DNA of 64,000 nucleotides. Source: Trema orientale. Lineage: Eukaryota > Streptophyta > Magnoliopsida > Rosales > Cannabaceae. Positions 34,799 to 57,196 of this stretch are shown in pieces. The stretch spans positions 522,883 through 586,882 of the forward strand of contig JXTC01000107.1 of assembly GCA_002914845.1 (NCBI GenBank), read 5' to 3'. Both the position numbers and the translations under genes were made by a program. The notes under the pieces are model-generated. The model worked only from the letters and a program-made list of their open reading frames with translations. It had not been told where the DNA came from and ran no database searches. Numbering within the stretch: the first letter of the stretch is position 1; every line of letters begins with the position of its first letter.

Positions 34799-35592
34799 TC
34801 ATAATAGAGCTCTTTTCGGCTTAAAGTTGAAGTTTCATGTTGAGATGGGAAATTCCATAATTGTTTTCTTTTTTCCTCATAAGTTACGATGATACATATC
34901 AGTTTGTATGTTAATTATCCCATTACTCGTCTCTGCTAGTCCCTACTACTACTTGGCTGTTTCTATTGTCTCTTTGTTCTTTGTTTTTGGATCCGTTGTA
35001 GCTATTTAAACTCGAAATTGTATTGATTTTTGAATGAAAGCATAGCCTCCTCCCTCGTAAGACCTTGTATTGCTGACTGTTAGAATGTCAATAAGATATA
35101 TTTACAAATGGAATATTTATGGTCTTTTGGTGGTTGAAAGTTGAAACTTAATATATCTTTTTGGTAGTTGCCGTAGCCTGGGATTTGTGCTCTCTGCCAT
35201 CTTTGGCCTTGGCTTGTGCAATGCTTATTGCATGCAAGTTTGAGCTTGTTGCCAAATGCGAACTCGAGTCTTGACACTGTTGGGGGAGTTAATTTTCTTT
35301 TACCATTTCCAACAATAATTTTCCTGAACAGAGGTAGTTGTGTATACTTTTATCATTTTATGTTCCCAGTTGAAGGTTTAGTGGTCTTTGGACTGATAAG
35401 CTCGAAGAGATATAAATCCACTTTGCTAATTGATCATAGGTTTGATTATGTACTTGCTCGAAAATTAAAAATTTCTCCGTAGGCAGACATTATGGAGGAA
35501 CTGAATCTTCCTAAAACAGTGGTTGTACAATGCTCTTTTTGGATGTGAGTGACTGATAGCCGGTATTTGAGTCGAAACTTTGCATTCAACTA

Positions 35593-36398
35593 AGGTGGCG
35601 TATGGTTGCTAAATAAAAATAGAAAAGGAACGGGAATGGCAATAGGAATAGAATGGAAAATAAAATTGATTTAGTTGTTTGGTTGACATGTTGGAATCAA
35701 TGCTTGAACGAGGATTACTGTGTTTGATTTATTATGAAATAGAATGGAATTAATATTATATAGACGAAAATACTCTTATTATTAGAAAATTGGTACAAAT
35801 GTTAAATTGATACAAAAATTGATTCATTTATTTATTTATGTATTTTTTGCATTAGAAAATTCTTTTATTAAAAAATACAAATTTTAAAGACAGATATATC
35901 ATTTCTATTTTTTTTAAAATTATAAATTATACTAAAAATTATATATTTATATGTAGTATATGAGTGTGAAGTGACACTACCTGATTAATAATATAGTATA
36001 AGAGTACATTGGATATTCTACAATTCATTGAGATTTCTTTCTTTGTGGGGTTGTGCTTGGGAGTACAGGATTTCAGAAAATAACACATCAAACCGTATAC
36101 GACAATTAGGACATTTAAAATTCAAAGCAAGAATCCTGTAGGTTGTGTTATTTTTTGAAATCTTATACTTTAGGCAAACTAAAATAACGGCAGTTAGGGC
36201 ATTTAGAATTCAGAGCAAGATTGAAATAGTTTTTCCAGTGGTTTAGTTAAGAAAATATAATTTCATTACTTGATGGAATTATTTTTCCATTAGAATGGCT
36301 TTTCTTAAGTTAAATCTAAACCAAACAATAGAGTGGGTAATCCTTATTCTGCTCTTTCCATTTCTTTGTCTATTCTTATAAATCAAAAGCCACTTAAG
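35593..36398. mobile_element. Candidate PIF/Harbinger-like nonautonomous element
   Basis: The left end AAGGTGGCGTATGGTTGC, followed by A- and GGAATGG-rich sequence, pairs loosely with the right end read in reverse (AAGTGGCTTTTGATTTATAAG, then AAATGGAAAG). This end style and internal GGAATGG/CCATTCC repeats are common in plant Harbinger/Tourist elements. TAA is present at both edges. Ends are degenerate. Confidence 0.4.
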
Positions 36399-36780
36399 GG
36401 TTTTTATTTATTTATTTATTTTTTATATAAATTTAAAATAAGACTGAAGGTTTATTAGGACCAGATAGGATCTGAATCCTGAAGTCAATAACTTAACCCC
36501 ACATGGATATGAAGATCACTTGCATCTGTAATGACAACTAAAGAAATCTGCACCAATGGAAGCTGCTTTTTCTTGCTTAGTTCAGTATATATTCCTAATT
36601 ACCTTTGGGAACATTTCTTCAAGTATGCGTAAGGAAAATATGTCTGCTATCTGGTATCTCATATTGGCTGCCACAAAATTATTCCATTTTGACTGTGTTC
36701 TCAAGTCCTTACTCGACAAATCGGCCTCGAGTCATCAAGAAAGTTTAGAGATTAGAGAAGGGTAGCTAATTAGCATAGTA

Positions 36781-36914
36781 AAACACAGATTAATGGACTG
36801 AGTAGGAGTAATTTGGGAGATTATTTCCCAATAATTGTGGGCAAATTATTTAAGCATATCAAAACACAGATTCATGGACTGACTAGGAGTAATTTGGGCA
36901 GATTATTTCTCAAA
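36781..36914. repeat. Direct repeat of about 50 bp
   Basis: AAACACAGATTAATGGACTG...TAATTTGGGAGATTATTTC at 36781-36830 recurs at 36862-36911 with four or five differences. Confidence 0.85.
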
Positions 36915-38366
36915 ATGATTTTTTAGGACTACAAAATATTAATGACCGATGGTCATTATATATTTATAATCCTAAAGTTTGTGACTTTTCTGGGATCATA
37001 ATTACGATGACGTGTCAGCCATTAATATTAATTGTGACAGTTCTGAAAAATCATTCTCCAAAATATATAATATATATTTTAAAAAACACTCTACTCGGCA
37101 GGTCCATTTTCTGGCCCTATGTCTGGGTGACTAACCCAGCTGAGCCCAAACCGTCGTTTTTTTTTTTTTTTAGGCTATTGTTTTTTGGTGTGTTATTTTA
37201 TTTTTATTTTTTAACTAACTGAGACTAGTTTAATTTGTCTAGGATTTTTGAGAGTGTGTGGGATGAGAGAGGAGGAGAGGGATTGGATTTGGAATCCTAA
37301 TTAAACCAAAATTTATATATAAGTTTCATAATATTTTTTTTTCCTTCCAATTTTTTTTTAAAAAATGTCATTTAAAAAAAAGATATTGTATTAGAGAACT
37401 CGTAAAAAATGCAATACTGTTAAATTAAATATAAAATTTAGTTAAATTAAACATAAACATAAAATTAGAAGTTGCAAATGGGTACAATAAATTTTTTGTT
37501 TTTATTGGAGAGATTACCAAATACATTCACAAGTGACCAAGTTCAGTACGGTACTGATTTACTTTTAATTCTGTATGAAAGTACTATGAAATGACCGTCA
37601 CTATTGTATGAGCAAATCAAATAACGCCGGTTTCGTCGTCACTTCTCATAACCTTGCTCCCATTGTGGTTTGCTTCGGTGGATTGCACTTGCACCCTTTG
37701 ACCCATGTACATTTTTTTTTTTGTTTTGTTTTTTTACATTGCCCCCCTATTCTTTGTGTGTCATTTTTTCCCCCACAATTCCTAAATAGACCCTTTCGCT
37801 TTCAACTTACCAAGTTAAGTTCCGGTTGGTACAAGAACAATGTTAATGTTATTACATTTAAGGCAAATTATCACTTACAAGTGTAATTAAGAATAGTTCA
37901 ATGTCATTTTTTCTAATATACTAATACACAATTACACTCAAATTTTTATAAGGATTCCCGACTAGTTAAAAGCAATAACCTTTTCCTTAATTCTTCTTTT
38001 TTTTTTCCCCCACCATGAATAAACCTTAACGTTTTACCTTTGACTTTGAGTGCTAGGTTCCAAACTCTTGCTACAAGCAACATACCACCCCCAAAAAAAA
38101 AAAAAAAAAAAAAAAGGGAAAGAAAAAGAACTAGCTCCCATTCCTTGGGCCCACGGACCAAACCCAATCCAACATGATAGATCCTTCTTCCCCCACCCTG
38201 AGCCCATGCTAGCCATCCAATAAGAAGCGCACACGTCACTCAAAAAAAATACTCAGCTTCCGTGTGAGTGAGAAGCGCGCGTGGTTGCCTTCACCGAAGT
38301 CCGAAGTCCGAAGCCTTCTACAGTCACTCCCACAGGCTTTAAAACTGAACCATTAAAACTCCGCAC

Positions 38367-38374
38367 TATAAAAA
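38367..38374 (+). promoter_or_regulatory. TATA box of PRMT4
   Basis: TATAAAAA about 250 bp upstream of the start codon, with CT-rich leader sequence (TTTCTCTCTCTT) following at about 40 bp. Confidence 0.55.
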
Positions 38375-38471
38375 CAGAGCCCGAAGAAGGCTTTTATTTT
38401 GGCTTTTATGTTTCTCTCTCTTAACTTTTTGGCGGCTCTCTGGATTTCGAAGCTTCACCCTCCTCAAAACG

Positions 38472-38480
38472 AAACCCTAA
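38472..38480 (+). promoter_or_regulatory. Telo-box in PRMT4 leader
   Basis: AAACCCTAA, about 135 bp upstream of the start codon. Found in leaders of plant growth-related genes; function here is inferred. Confidence 0.5.
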
Positions 38481-38586
38481 TTTCATTGTAGAATCACACT
38501 GATACACCTATACATATACATCTGTATAAGCCGAGTCTCTCTCTTGAATATTTGAAATTGAGCTTGGAACTGAGCTCGGAGGCGGA

Positions 38587-38610
38587 GGCGGCGGCGGCGG
38601 CGGCGGCGGC
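38587..38610 (+). repeat. (GGC)8 repeat ending four bases before the PRMT4 start
   Basis: Eight uninterrupted GGC triplets, preceded by GGCGGA, then AACA and the ATG. In the CDS frame they would read as poly-Ala, and no stop separates them from upstream near-cognate codons. Confidence 0.95.
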
Positions 38611-38614
38611 AACA

Positions 38615-41600
38615 ATGGAGGCTTCTCTGGAGAAAAAGGCTCCCAAACAGCATGAGTTTGCTTTGGCCTCAGTCTCTGAGCTGGCTTCTTCTTCTTCTTC
38701 GTCTTCGCCGATTGTTGCTCGGTTCAGCGCCGATTGTGGAGTCCCCGAGCTTCGGTTTCATCAGGAATCTCAATCCATTGCTGTTGTCAATGTTGATCTT
38801 CGAGCTGCTCAGGTTAGATTTCTTTTACTCGGATTGATGTTTCTTTATTCGTTTGGTTGGTGAGAAAGTGAAGGAAATGTATAGAAAGAAAATAGAAGGA
38901 CGCCGATCTTTTGGAATCTTTAGGTAGCGTAGCAAAGAACTGGTTTGGTTACATTTTTAGGTTGATGTTGAAGTTGAGGAATAGAAAACAAAATCAATAG
39001 AATCGAAAATGAAATGAATTAGTTTAACAATGTAGAGAAAGTAAAGAATTTAAGATGAGTAAGCGGACATATTTGTTTTTGTTGTCAGTTTCTTTGTTCA
39101 AAGTTTTGAATGTTTAGTTTTAGCTCTGTGACATATTTTACGCTGCGTTTTTGTTAAGATTATAATATGTTTTGCTGTGTTTATTTTGTTGCTCAGCTAT
39201 TCAAGATAGGCCCTGAGTCCTCAGTTTGCATATTCGAAGCATCTGACACCAGCAAAGAGGTAATACACGTTTAATATTTTATTTTTCTCTTTACTATTTT
39301 TTAAGAGTTTACTTGGAAAATTTCGATTCGTGTAGATGGTGTGCTAATTTATTTTTGTACTCTGTGGTAAATAAGATTAGAGTTATATGTTCGCGGAAGA
39401 CTAGAAGTGCTAATAGCCGTTCATTTATTGATTTTTCTTCTGAACTAGAAGTACTCAAGAGGGGTGACTATCCAGTTTAGAAATGAGGCCGAGAGCAGGG
39501 CCTTCCATTCTGCATTTGAGCAACTGAAGAAGGACTTTGGTAATGCAGATTTCTTTTTTCTGATTTAAGTTGATGGTTGAGTTGCCTGAACTAATTTGAA
39601 ACATGAAACACTAGTTATTCTGTGTAATTTGTATAAATTTGCAAGTAGGATGCTCCTTAGCTTTAGGACGATTGGAATCCGAAGATCCTTATGTACCATG
39701 TCATTAGTTGTAATTATGTGGAATGTGCATTGTTACAATTGAGACATAAAGACTGGTACACATGTATACTTGATACCTAGTGTCCTTTTTTTTTTTTTTT
39801 AACCTCCTTCTGTTGCCTGAGGTTGCCTTTTATCCCATTGGTTTTAGAATTTTCTTTTTGCTAAACACTCCTGCTTTTATAATTTCCTCTTGCAGAAGCA
39901 CAGTTACCCAATGGAGCAATATCAGCTTCTAAAAGCAAGTTTGATGATAAAATAGAACCATCTTCTGCTAAAATGTATTTCCATTATTATGGACAACTGC
40001 TTCATCAGCAAAACATGTTGCAAGATTATGTTAGGACAGGTGATTTTTATGAGCAGTTAATTTTGGTTTCTTGATCTAGCATTATGTATGTCCTGTCAAA
40101 TTTTTTATGTAATTGAGAAGTTTAGAATTATCTGAGATAAGCAATGATCCATAACATCATTTTATGTTTTGCTAACATTTTTCAAGGAACATATTATGCT
40201 GCTGTCATCGAAAACCGTGCCGATTTTTATGGTCGTGTGGTGGTTGATGTTGGTGCTGGTAGTGGTATCTTATCATTATTTGCAGCTCAGGTACGCTTTG
40301 CTCATTCACCAAGTTTTTAAGCATGTATCACGTACTGTTCTCCCTAATGAGTGTGGATTGACGTATACTGCATTCATGATTTATTTTATTTGAATTTTGT
40401 CTCTGTTAATTATCTATATCTTTTGCTCTTAATAGGCTGGTGCAAAACATGTTTACGCTGTGGAAGCATCTGAAATGGCAGAATATGCACGCAAACTAAT
40501 TGCTGGGAACCCAGCATTAGGCCAACGAATAACGGTGAGAATTTTCGTCTTGTCACATGATATATATATTTTTCAGTTTTGATGCTGCTATGGTAATTTA
40601 TTCTTGTTCTCTTTGGGTTTTTGGTCACTTATCACTTCTGTCTGGGGTCAACACATGTAAATATATGTATTAATATTAGGTGGTCAAAGGTAAAGTTGAG
40701 GAGGTTGAATTACCCGAGAAAGCCGATATTCTTATCTCAGAGCCAATGGGTAAGGCTTTTCATCCTCGCTTTATTCTTGTGGGAAGATGGATTTCTCTTT
40801 TTGATGTAATAATGATTCCTATGATTATTAAGCTTCTGACATTGTTTTAGGGCGTCTATTTTTGTTTTACTTATTTTTCGAAAAAATAAACATTAGAAAC
40901 ATAGGAGAACTGTAGTGGGATAAGGATAATAGAATCTCTATTTTTCTTGAAGTAAGTTTGTATATAATTTTTCTTTTGTGCTTTTAGGAACCTTATTAGT
41001 TAATGAAAGAATGCTGGAGTCCTATGTGATTGCAAGAGACCGGTTTCTTCAACCAAATGGAAAGATGTTTCCTACGGTTGGAAGGTAATTCTGCTTTTGA
41101 AACACCTTCCATTTTCCTAAACTTGGTTTTTGCACTTAACTGCTTCTAGCATGATATTATTCCTGCCTCAGGGTTGCACGTTTCTCATGGACTTATAAAT
41201 TGACTTGGATAATTCTTTCTGCAGAGCTTCTAAGCACCTAGCCATACTCCTAGTAACCAGTCCTTGTCTCCATTTAGAGTTCTCATGATCTTTTTTATTT
41301 TTTATTTATAAATCTGTATAGAAGTGATAGATTTCTGAGTTCCTTATTACGTTTTACAAGCATAGTGTTCAATAAACAACAACAAAAGCCCTAAATTGTG
41401 TAGATACCATAAAATCGAAATATCAATTTTTAAAGTGTTAAAGTTGGAAATTGGAGTGTATTTTTATCGGTTTTTTTTTTGTGTATGCGGTTGTGGAAAT
41501 TGATGTATACTTGTATCTTTTACCTTTTCAGTTCTCATGATCTTAATTTAATTGTTTCTGTAGGATACACATGGCACCTTTCAGTGATGAATATTTGTTT

Positions 41601-43116
41601 GTTGAAATTGCAAATAAGGTTCGTTTGTTGTTATTTCTCACACATTTTTCTGAGAGGAATAATATGGGAAAATGTGTGTTATTACTTGTTTAAGACTAGT
41701 GATACTAAAAATGTGGAGGTTTTTGTAAAATAATTTTAGTGCGGAGAAACATACCCATAAAGCTATACATTTGGCTGTTAAATCTGTTGGTGTTTCTGAG
41801 TCCCTCCCTCCCAAAAGCTGTTTAGCAAATTCCTTATGAAAGATGTGATTTCAAGATTACCTTACTTTGCAAATAATTTTACCGAATTTGTTAATATGGT
41901 GAAGGTCTGTAAGGATTGATGTGAATTCTTAATGTTAAAACTTAGAAGTTTAATTTTCTGGGTTCAGAATCAACTGTTAGCAGCTCTTTGGTTTCCATTG
42001 CTGAACTCACTCACTCTCTCTCTCTCTCTCACACACACACACAGCTGGGTGGTTTTGTGTTTTGTTATCAACTATCATGATTTGTCCGGGAGATAATTGT
42101 CTATTAATTATTCTCGTTACATATTTATACAGGCCCTCTTCTGGCAGCAAGAAAATTATTACGGTGTTAATTTGACAGCCCTACATGGATCTGCATTCCA
42201 GGGATATTTTTCACAGGTTCATATCGATCATGCTTGTGAAATTATTAGGAGTGTAAATCCATCTTATTTCAAGAGAGTTCAGCCCATCCATTCCGAAAAT
42301 TGCTAACGTGTTTGCTGATAGTATAATCGCCTGTCTCCGGTTTTGTTCATGTTCATAGACCTTTTTTTTGAGTAAATACATGGGTGCTTATGATTTTTAT
42401 CTGTCTTTTAGTTGAATTATTTTAGATTACATCACTTCCTTATATGTTGATAGTCCATGAAATAGATTCTTGAAAGCATAGAAGTTAAGACGGACACTCT
42501 GTTATCATTATTTTGGGTGAGAACCGAATTTAACTCCTGAGAAGCAACCGAATCAATTCTTGAGCGTTGATTAAAGTATCGGTTGTACCTCTTCTGGAAT
42601 CTCTTTTTTTTGTGCTTGTTTAGTAGGGCTGGTACTATTGATTGGCAGTTTTTAACCGTTTTAGGCTCTACACATCAGTTTTCTTATTTAAAATTCTTTG
42701 CCATCTTGCTAAAGCTTCTATTTTGTGGGTTTTTGTACAGCCTGTGGTAGATGCATTCGATCCAAGATTGTTGGTAGCTCCTTCAATATCTCATGTGATA
42801 GACTTTACTAAAATTAAGGTATCAGTGTGTTCCTTAGCATTTCTGTTCATATTTGCACGTTTCTCGTTCTTTTTGCTTATGTTTCATTGGCGTGGGGATC
42901 AGATTTACAGTTTTTTTGTTTGTTGGTAAACCAGCATACAAAAGACACCAACCTATTGATTTCATCCTGCAGGAAGAGGACTTATATGAAATTGATATAC
43001 CTTTACGATTCATAGCCTCTGTCGGCACTAGAGTGCATGGGCTAGCATGCTGGTTTGATGTCTTGTTTAACGGGAGGTAGTAATCTGTTAATCATTAATG
43101 TTTCTTTTGCCCTCAA

Positions 43117-43155
<39 letters not shown>

Positions 43156-44156
43156 CATAGGACCATATCCAGTAGGTATTTTTTTAGCCGTTGGATCAAA
43201 ATTATCTAACGGCTATTATGATTTGAGTAATTAGAAAAAAAAAATAATAACAATAAATACACATTATTTAATGTTATTTTTCTCTATTTTTTACCATTAA
43301 AAGACGTGCGTAATGAATTTTAATTAGGTAAAAGAATACCCATAGATAGGTAAAAAAAAATTTATATATATACACTCGCTTATACATATATGTGATTCTT
43401 ACGTGTATTTGAACTGGCTCTATCCACAGCACTGTTCAAAGGTGGCTTACCACAGCCCCCGGTGCACCAACAACTCACTGGTACCAATTACGGTGTGTTC
43501 TCACTCAGCCGCTATATGTCGTGGCTGGACAAGAAATCACCGGGCATCTCCGTATGATTGCCCATAATGCTCAAAGTTATACGATATATTTGACATTGTC
43601 AGGTATTTTTTTTTTTTTTGGGAAAAGTTGTCAGGTGATTTTCATATATTTTTTTTTTCTCTCTTATTTTGGTTTACTTAGTTTTGTGGTTTACTAACAA
43701 GCTATGGTTTGACTCAACAGCCAAAATGTGGGGCCCTGGTGCTGACCAAGGCGGAGTTATTCAATCATCATCTTGCAAACTTGATCTGAAAGAACCCTAC
43801 TACAGAATGTCCCAACCACAAGCTTACACATTAGCCCAAGATCAGCAACCGCATCAGCTAATACAAACACAGGTATTTTTTATTAACCCTCTAATTAGGA
43901 CCCGTGTGAGTGACGTGTTGCAAGGAGTATTGGACTATAATAATAATGTATAAAAACTCCCGTCTCTGCTTCCAGTTATATTTTTGGTTGCCCCCTGACT
44001 CAATTAACTTACATGTAAAAAGTTGCATATAGATTGACTAAAATGGTTTATTCTTTGCAGGATATACCCATTCACTCACAGGATTTAGATGACGTTGATT
44101 TAATTGCGCAACCATCTCCAACTTCAGGTGCACAGCTTAACACATTGCATGGTTAA
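38615..44156 (+). CDS. PRMT4: Histone-arginine methyltransferase, CARM1/PRMT4 type
   Basis: Type I arginine methyltransferase making asymmetric dimethylarginine on histone H3R17 and on RNA-binding proteins. Fifteen exons: 38615-38812, 39197-39259, 39449-39539, 39896-40039, 40187-40290, 40436-40534, 40680-40749, 40988-41084, 41564-41618, 42133-42216, 42741-42818, 42973-43076, 43430-43602, 43721-43872, 44061-44156; 1608 nt, 535 residues, every junction GT-AG and in frame. An N-terminal PH-like region with a Ser run precedes the catalytic core. SAM motif [10 protein letters not shown] is at about 184-192; the double-E loop SEPMG...NERMLE has Glu254 and Glu263. A beta-barrel with dimerisation arm and a Gln-rich plant C-terminal tail follow. 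The start is the ATG at 38615; no upstream in-frame ATG exists. Convergent with OVA2. Confidence 0.96.
42014..42042. repeat. (CT)n(AC)n microsatellite in PRMT4 intron 9
   Basis: A CT dinucleotide run followed directly by CA/AC dinucleotides. Confidence 0.9.
43117..43154. repeat. (CT)12(AT)7 microsatellite in PRMT4 intron 12
   Basis: CT dinucleotides at 43117-43140 run straight into AT dinucleotides at 43141-43154. Confidence 0.95.
43159..43362. mobile_element. Damaged copy of the 23864 MITE family in PRMT4 intron 12
   Basis: Shares with the 23.9 kb element the left end (GGACCATATCCAGTAGGTAT against GGTTGCCAATCCGGTAGGTAT), the AGCCGTTGGATCA block and a right-hand TAGGTAAAAAAAAA. The right terminal GGATTGG segment is missing. 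Confidence 0.6.
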
Positions 44157-45633
44157 ATGTTGTGAACTTTTGAAGATCTTTGACGAAGCTTAACATGTTG
44201 GCATTGTGTCTGTAACATAAACAACCTGTTTTCACTTATTCGAGTGCGAGGCTCATCGTTCTGCCCTTCCGCCTCATTATTTATATTGTTTTTCTATTTT
44301 TGTTTAGGGGCCCATCCCTGTAAATTGCAGACAATAATCATTTTTGAGTGGTTGTGCAGCGTACACGCCCTGTACAACGCTATTTTGATTTAACCAGCCT
44401 AAGAATAAAGTTAGATTGGTGCAAAAGTTTATATGGCAACGAGAATCGTGATAGCGCCAATTACTGTATTTTGTGACACCCAACGATCGTTTTGGGTAAC
44501 AAATCATTTAGATTAGTACGAGTATTTGAGATTTGGAAAATATTACTCATAAAAAAAGTTGTCGGAGGGTATCCAAAGTTTTGGACTTGCAACAATTGTT
44601 TGCAAGTACTTTCCCCCCACATTCAGCGTTTTATATAAGGGCTTTTTAACTAAATGACCGAAATTTGGATCGGTAAAATGGTTGTCTTTCAAATACTGTT
44701 AAAAAATAGTCAAAATTTGAAAATTAATTTATATTTTTTAAAAAATTAATTTACTTTTCCAAAATTTGATCTATCTTATAAAAAAATAGATCAATTAAAA
44801 AACAGCTATTTATGAAATAAAATTATAAAATGGTCATAAAAAATGATCATTTTTTAAATTGATCTTAAAAAAAAAAAAAAGCCATTTCTTATATTGTTTT
44901 ATATACACAGAGATGACGTGTTGTTTTACTCGACAAATTACGTGTCATATCAACGAACGACTTGTCGTTTGATTCTGTTTTTTATTCTTGAAAACGACAC
45001 ATCTCTGTTTAGTTTGCAGTTTATTGATCCTCAATTACCAAAACGAAGTAAATCGCTTGAATTACTAATTTTCAGGTAACAATTTTTTTTTTTGTTGGAG
45101 GTAAAAATTTTATTGTTTTTTTACTAGTATACTTTTTAACTCTATTTCGTTTAATACCTGTACCGCAAAGATAAATATACATATACATACAAGGATAAAA
45201 TGAACTACTTTATAGCGTCATTTAAATAAACGAAGACAACTGACTATGATATCAATTTCGGTATATTTCTGTTTCTAAAGTGATTAATGTTTTGATACTA
45301 CTCTATTTCAATTTTTAAAATAAATAGAAAGAACAAAGTGTAGAATATGGCGCACCAAGTCCAAACGGCAAACGGTCTTATGCTGCAACGACATTCAGCG
45401 TAAAGCCCAAATCTACATTGATACTGTACATAAGATGCTGTAGTGGCTATCGGCTTGTATAGCTTTATTAATGCCCAAAAATAAATCGACCTTCCAAAAT
45501 TCAGTTGTGCGAAAAACGAGTTGCACTTAATGTGACCATGTAACTCAAAAATATTCAAGGCTATCATAAGCGAATGAAATTTACCTGTTGGCTCTTGAAA
45601 TTCAGAATCTGAGCTCATCTTGCAGTCGAAATT
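44157..45633. other. Convergent intergenic region PRMT4 / OVA2
   Basis: Holds the 3'UTRs of two convergent genes and an AT-rich middle (44640-44880) with small palindromes. No gene seen. Confidence 0.5.
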
Positions 45634-55844
<10,211 letters not shown>

Positions 55845-55874
55845 TCATTGGAGGAGGAGGAGAAGGTTCGCCAT
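55845..55874 (-). other. Short uORF just before the OVA2 start
   Basis: ATG GCG AAC then CTT and four CTC codons, CAA, TGA: a nine-residue Leu-rich peptide whose stop ends one base before the first in-frame OVA2 ATG (55844). A second out-of-frame ATG (55848) overlaps its stop. Confidence 0.55.
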
Positions 55875-57196
55875 TTTTGGGGACTCCTTCAGCGGAAGGA
55901 GGGAAATGGATAAATACTCGATAATTTGTATAGAATGAACCAAATGACCCCAAACCTCACACCTATTACCCCCCCTTTTTATAGCTACCGAGTGCAGCGG
56001 GAACTGCCCAAGTGGTCGCTTAACCCAACAGAAAATACATGTCGTTTTCTTCTTTTCTTGTCGTTTATTTTTTTTCCCCCAAAAAAAAAAAAATAGAAAG
56101 CGGGGTGAAAAAAGTTTTTTACTTTTTCTCCTTTAAAGGTCAAGAAATATAGTGCTAACAACAGTTAAATTATTGTTAATCTTTTTGAAAATATTGTGTG
56201 AATTATTAAGACAATATTATGTGCGTGGACAATGGCGAAGCCACATAGGGACGAGTTTGAGTTTCAATTTTGTCTCCACGAGTCAAATACCAACTAAATG
56301 TATTTATTCTATTTGTTCGTATGCCTAAATCTATTTTTTGGATTTGGATTATAACAAGAGTCGAGTCCTATTTAAGGACTAACATTTTTATGATTATTGA
56401 AAAACTAAAAAGAATAAAATACACAGTAATATTTTGTATGTTCTCTGTTTTCTCTCTTGAGAATTTTTCTTATGCCTACATTGGATGACAGTCTTTGGCT
56501 CCGCGAGTCTGCATGGACATCTAAATTCCGAAATCCACCAAATTTTTTTACGTGGAATTTTCTGTTCTTTTTTTTTTTTAAGAAATCATATATTTTTCTT
56601 CGAACTTCAACTAAAATTGGCTAACTGAGCTCAATTTGTTTCTTCTTTTAGTTCTCAAATAATGAAAATAACGTTATAAAATTGATAATAACGATAATAA
56701 ATAAATAAATAAAACAGAAAAAAGAGAGTGAAGCTGAAGGGCATCCCAATACAATCCTTTTTTAACAGTTCTTACCATCACGTATGGGTTTATTAAACAC
56801 TTTCGCTATTCGTGGTTTCATATCCATAATTGAATTCTTTACATGATCCATTCAAAAGCATTGATATACAATAGCCATTGTTTTTGTCTATGGCTTTAAA
56901 AGCTCGTAAGACTATTTGCAAGAGTGGTGTATAATATATTTCTACGACGGTATTTAACACAGACAACAAAGAGAGTAAGAGACTGAACGAACTGCCCAGC
57001 AAATTTCACCTTTTAAAGTTCAACCATCTCAGATATATATTATAACTGGAATATCTACCGATATAAATGAAAGTTATATGAGATTGCATAAAAGCTGAGC
57101 ATCAACATAAAGATAAGCATATATTATGATACTTGTTTATAATGAATGGCATCTCATCAGAAGTATATTTGCTACTGAAAAGGAAAGAGAAAACAG
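55875..57196. other. Intergenic: OVA2 promoter and TOC159 3' flank
   Basis: No gene seen. OVA2 upstream sequence has CCCCCC and CACC runs near 55960-55980. The left-hand part toward TOC159 is AT-rich and probably contains its 3'UTR. Confidence 0.5.

Larger units (their letters stand above)
34799..38366. other. Intergenic between XXT2 and PRMT4
   Basis: The XXT2 3'UTR probably ends within the first 250 bases. No further gene seen. The region holds a candidate Harbinger-like element (35593-36398) and a 50-bp direct repeat (36781-36914). The part near 38.1-38.3 kb is the PRMT4 upstream region. Confidence 0.5.

Noticed and set aside
38552..38614. N-terminal extension of PRMT4 starting at a TTG
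   Set aside because: No ATG exists there; the ATG at 38615 gives the expected plant PRMT4 N-terminus. Kept only as a note on the GGC repeat.
45298..45618. 106-codon minus-strand ORF downstream of OVA2
   Set aside because: It overlaps the probable OVA2 3'UTR and shows no conserved features; the OVA2 stop at 45634 is well placed after the zinc finger.
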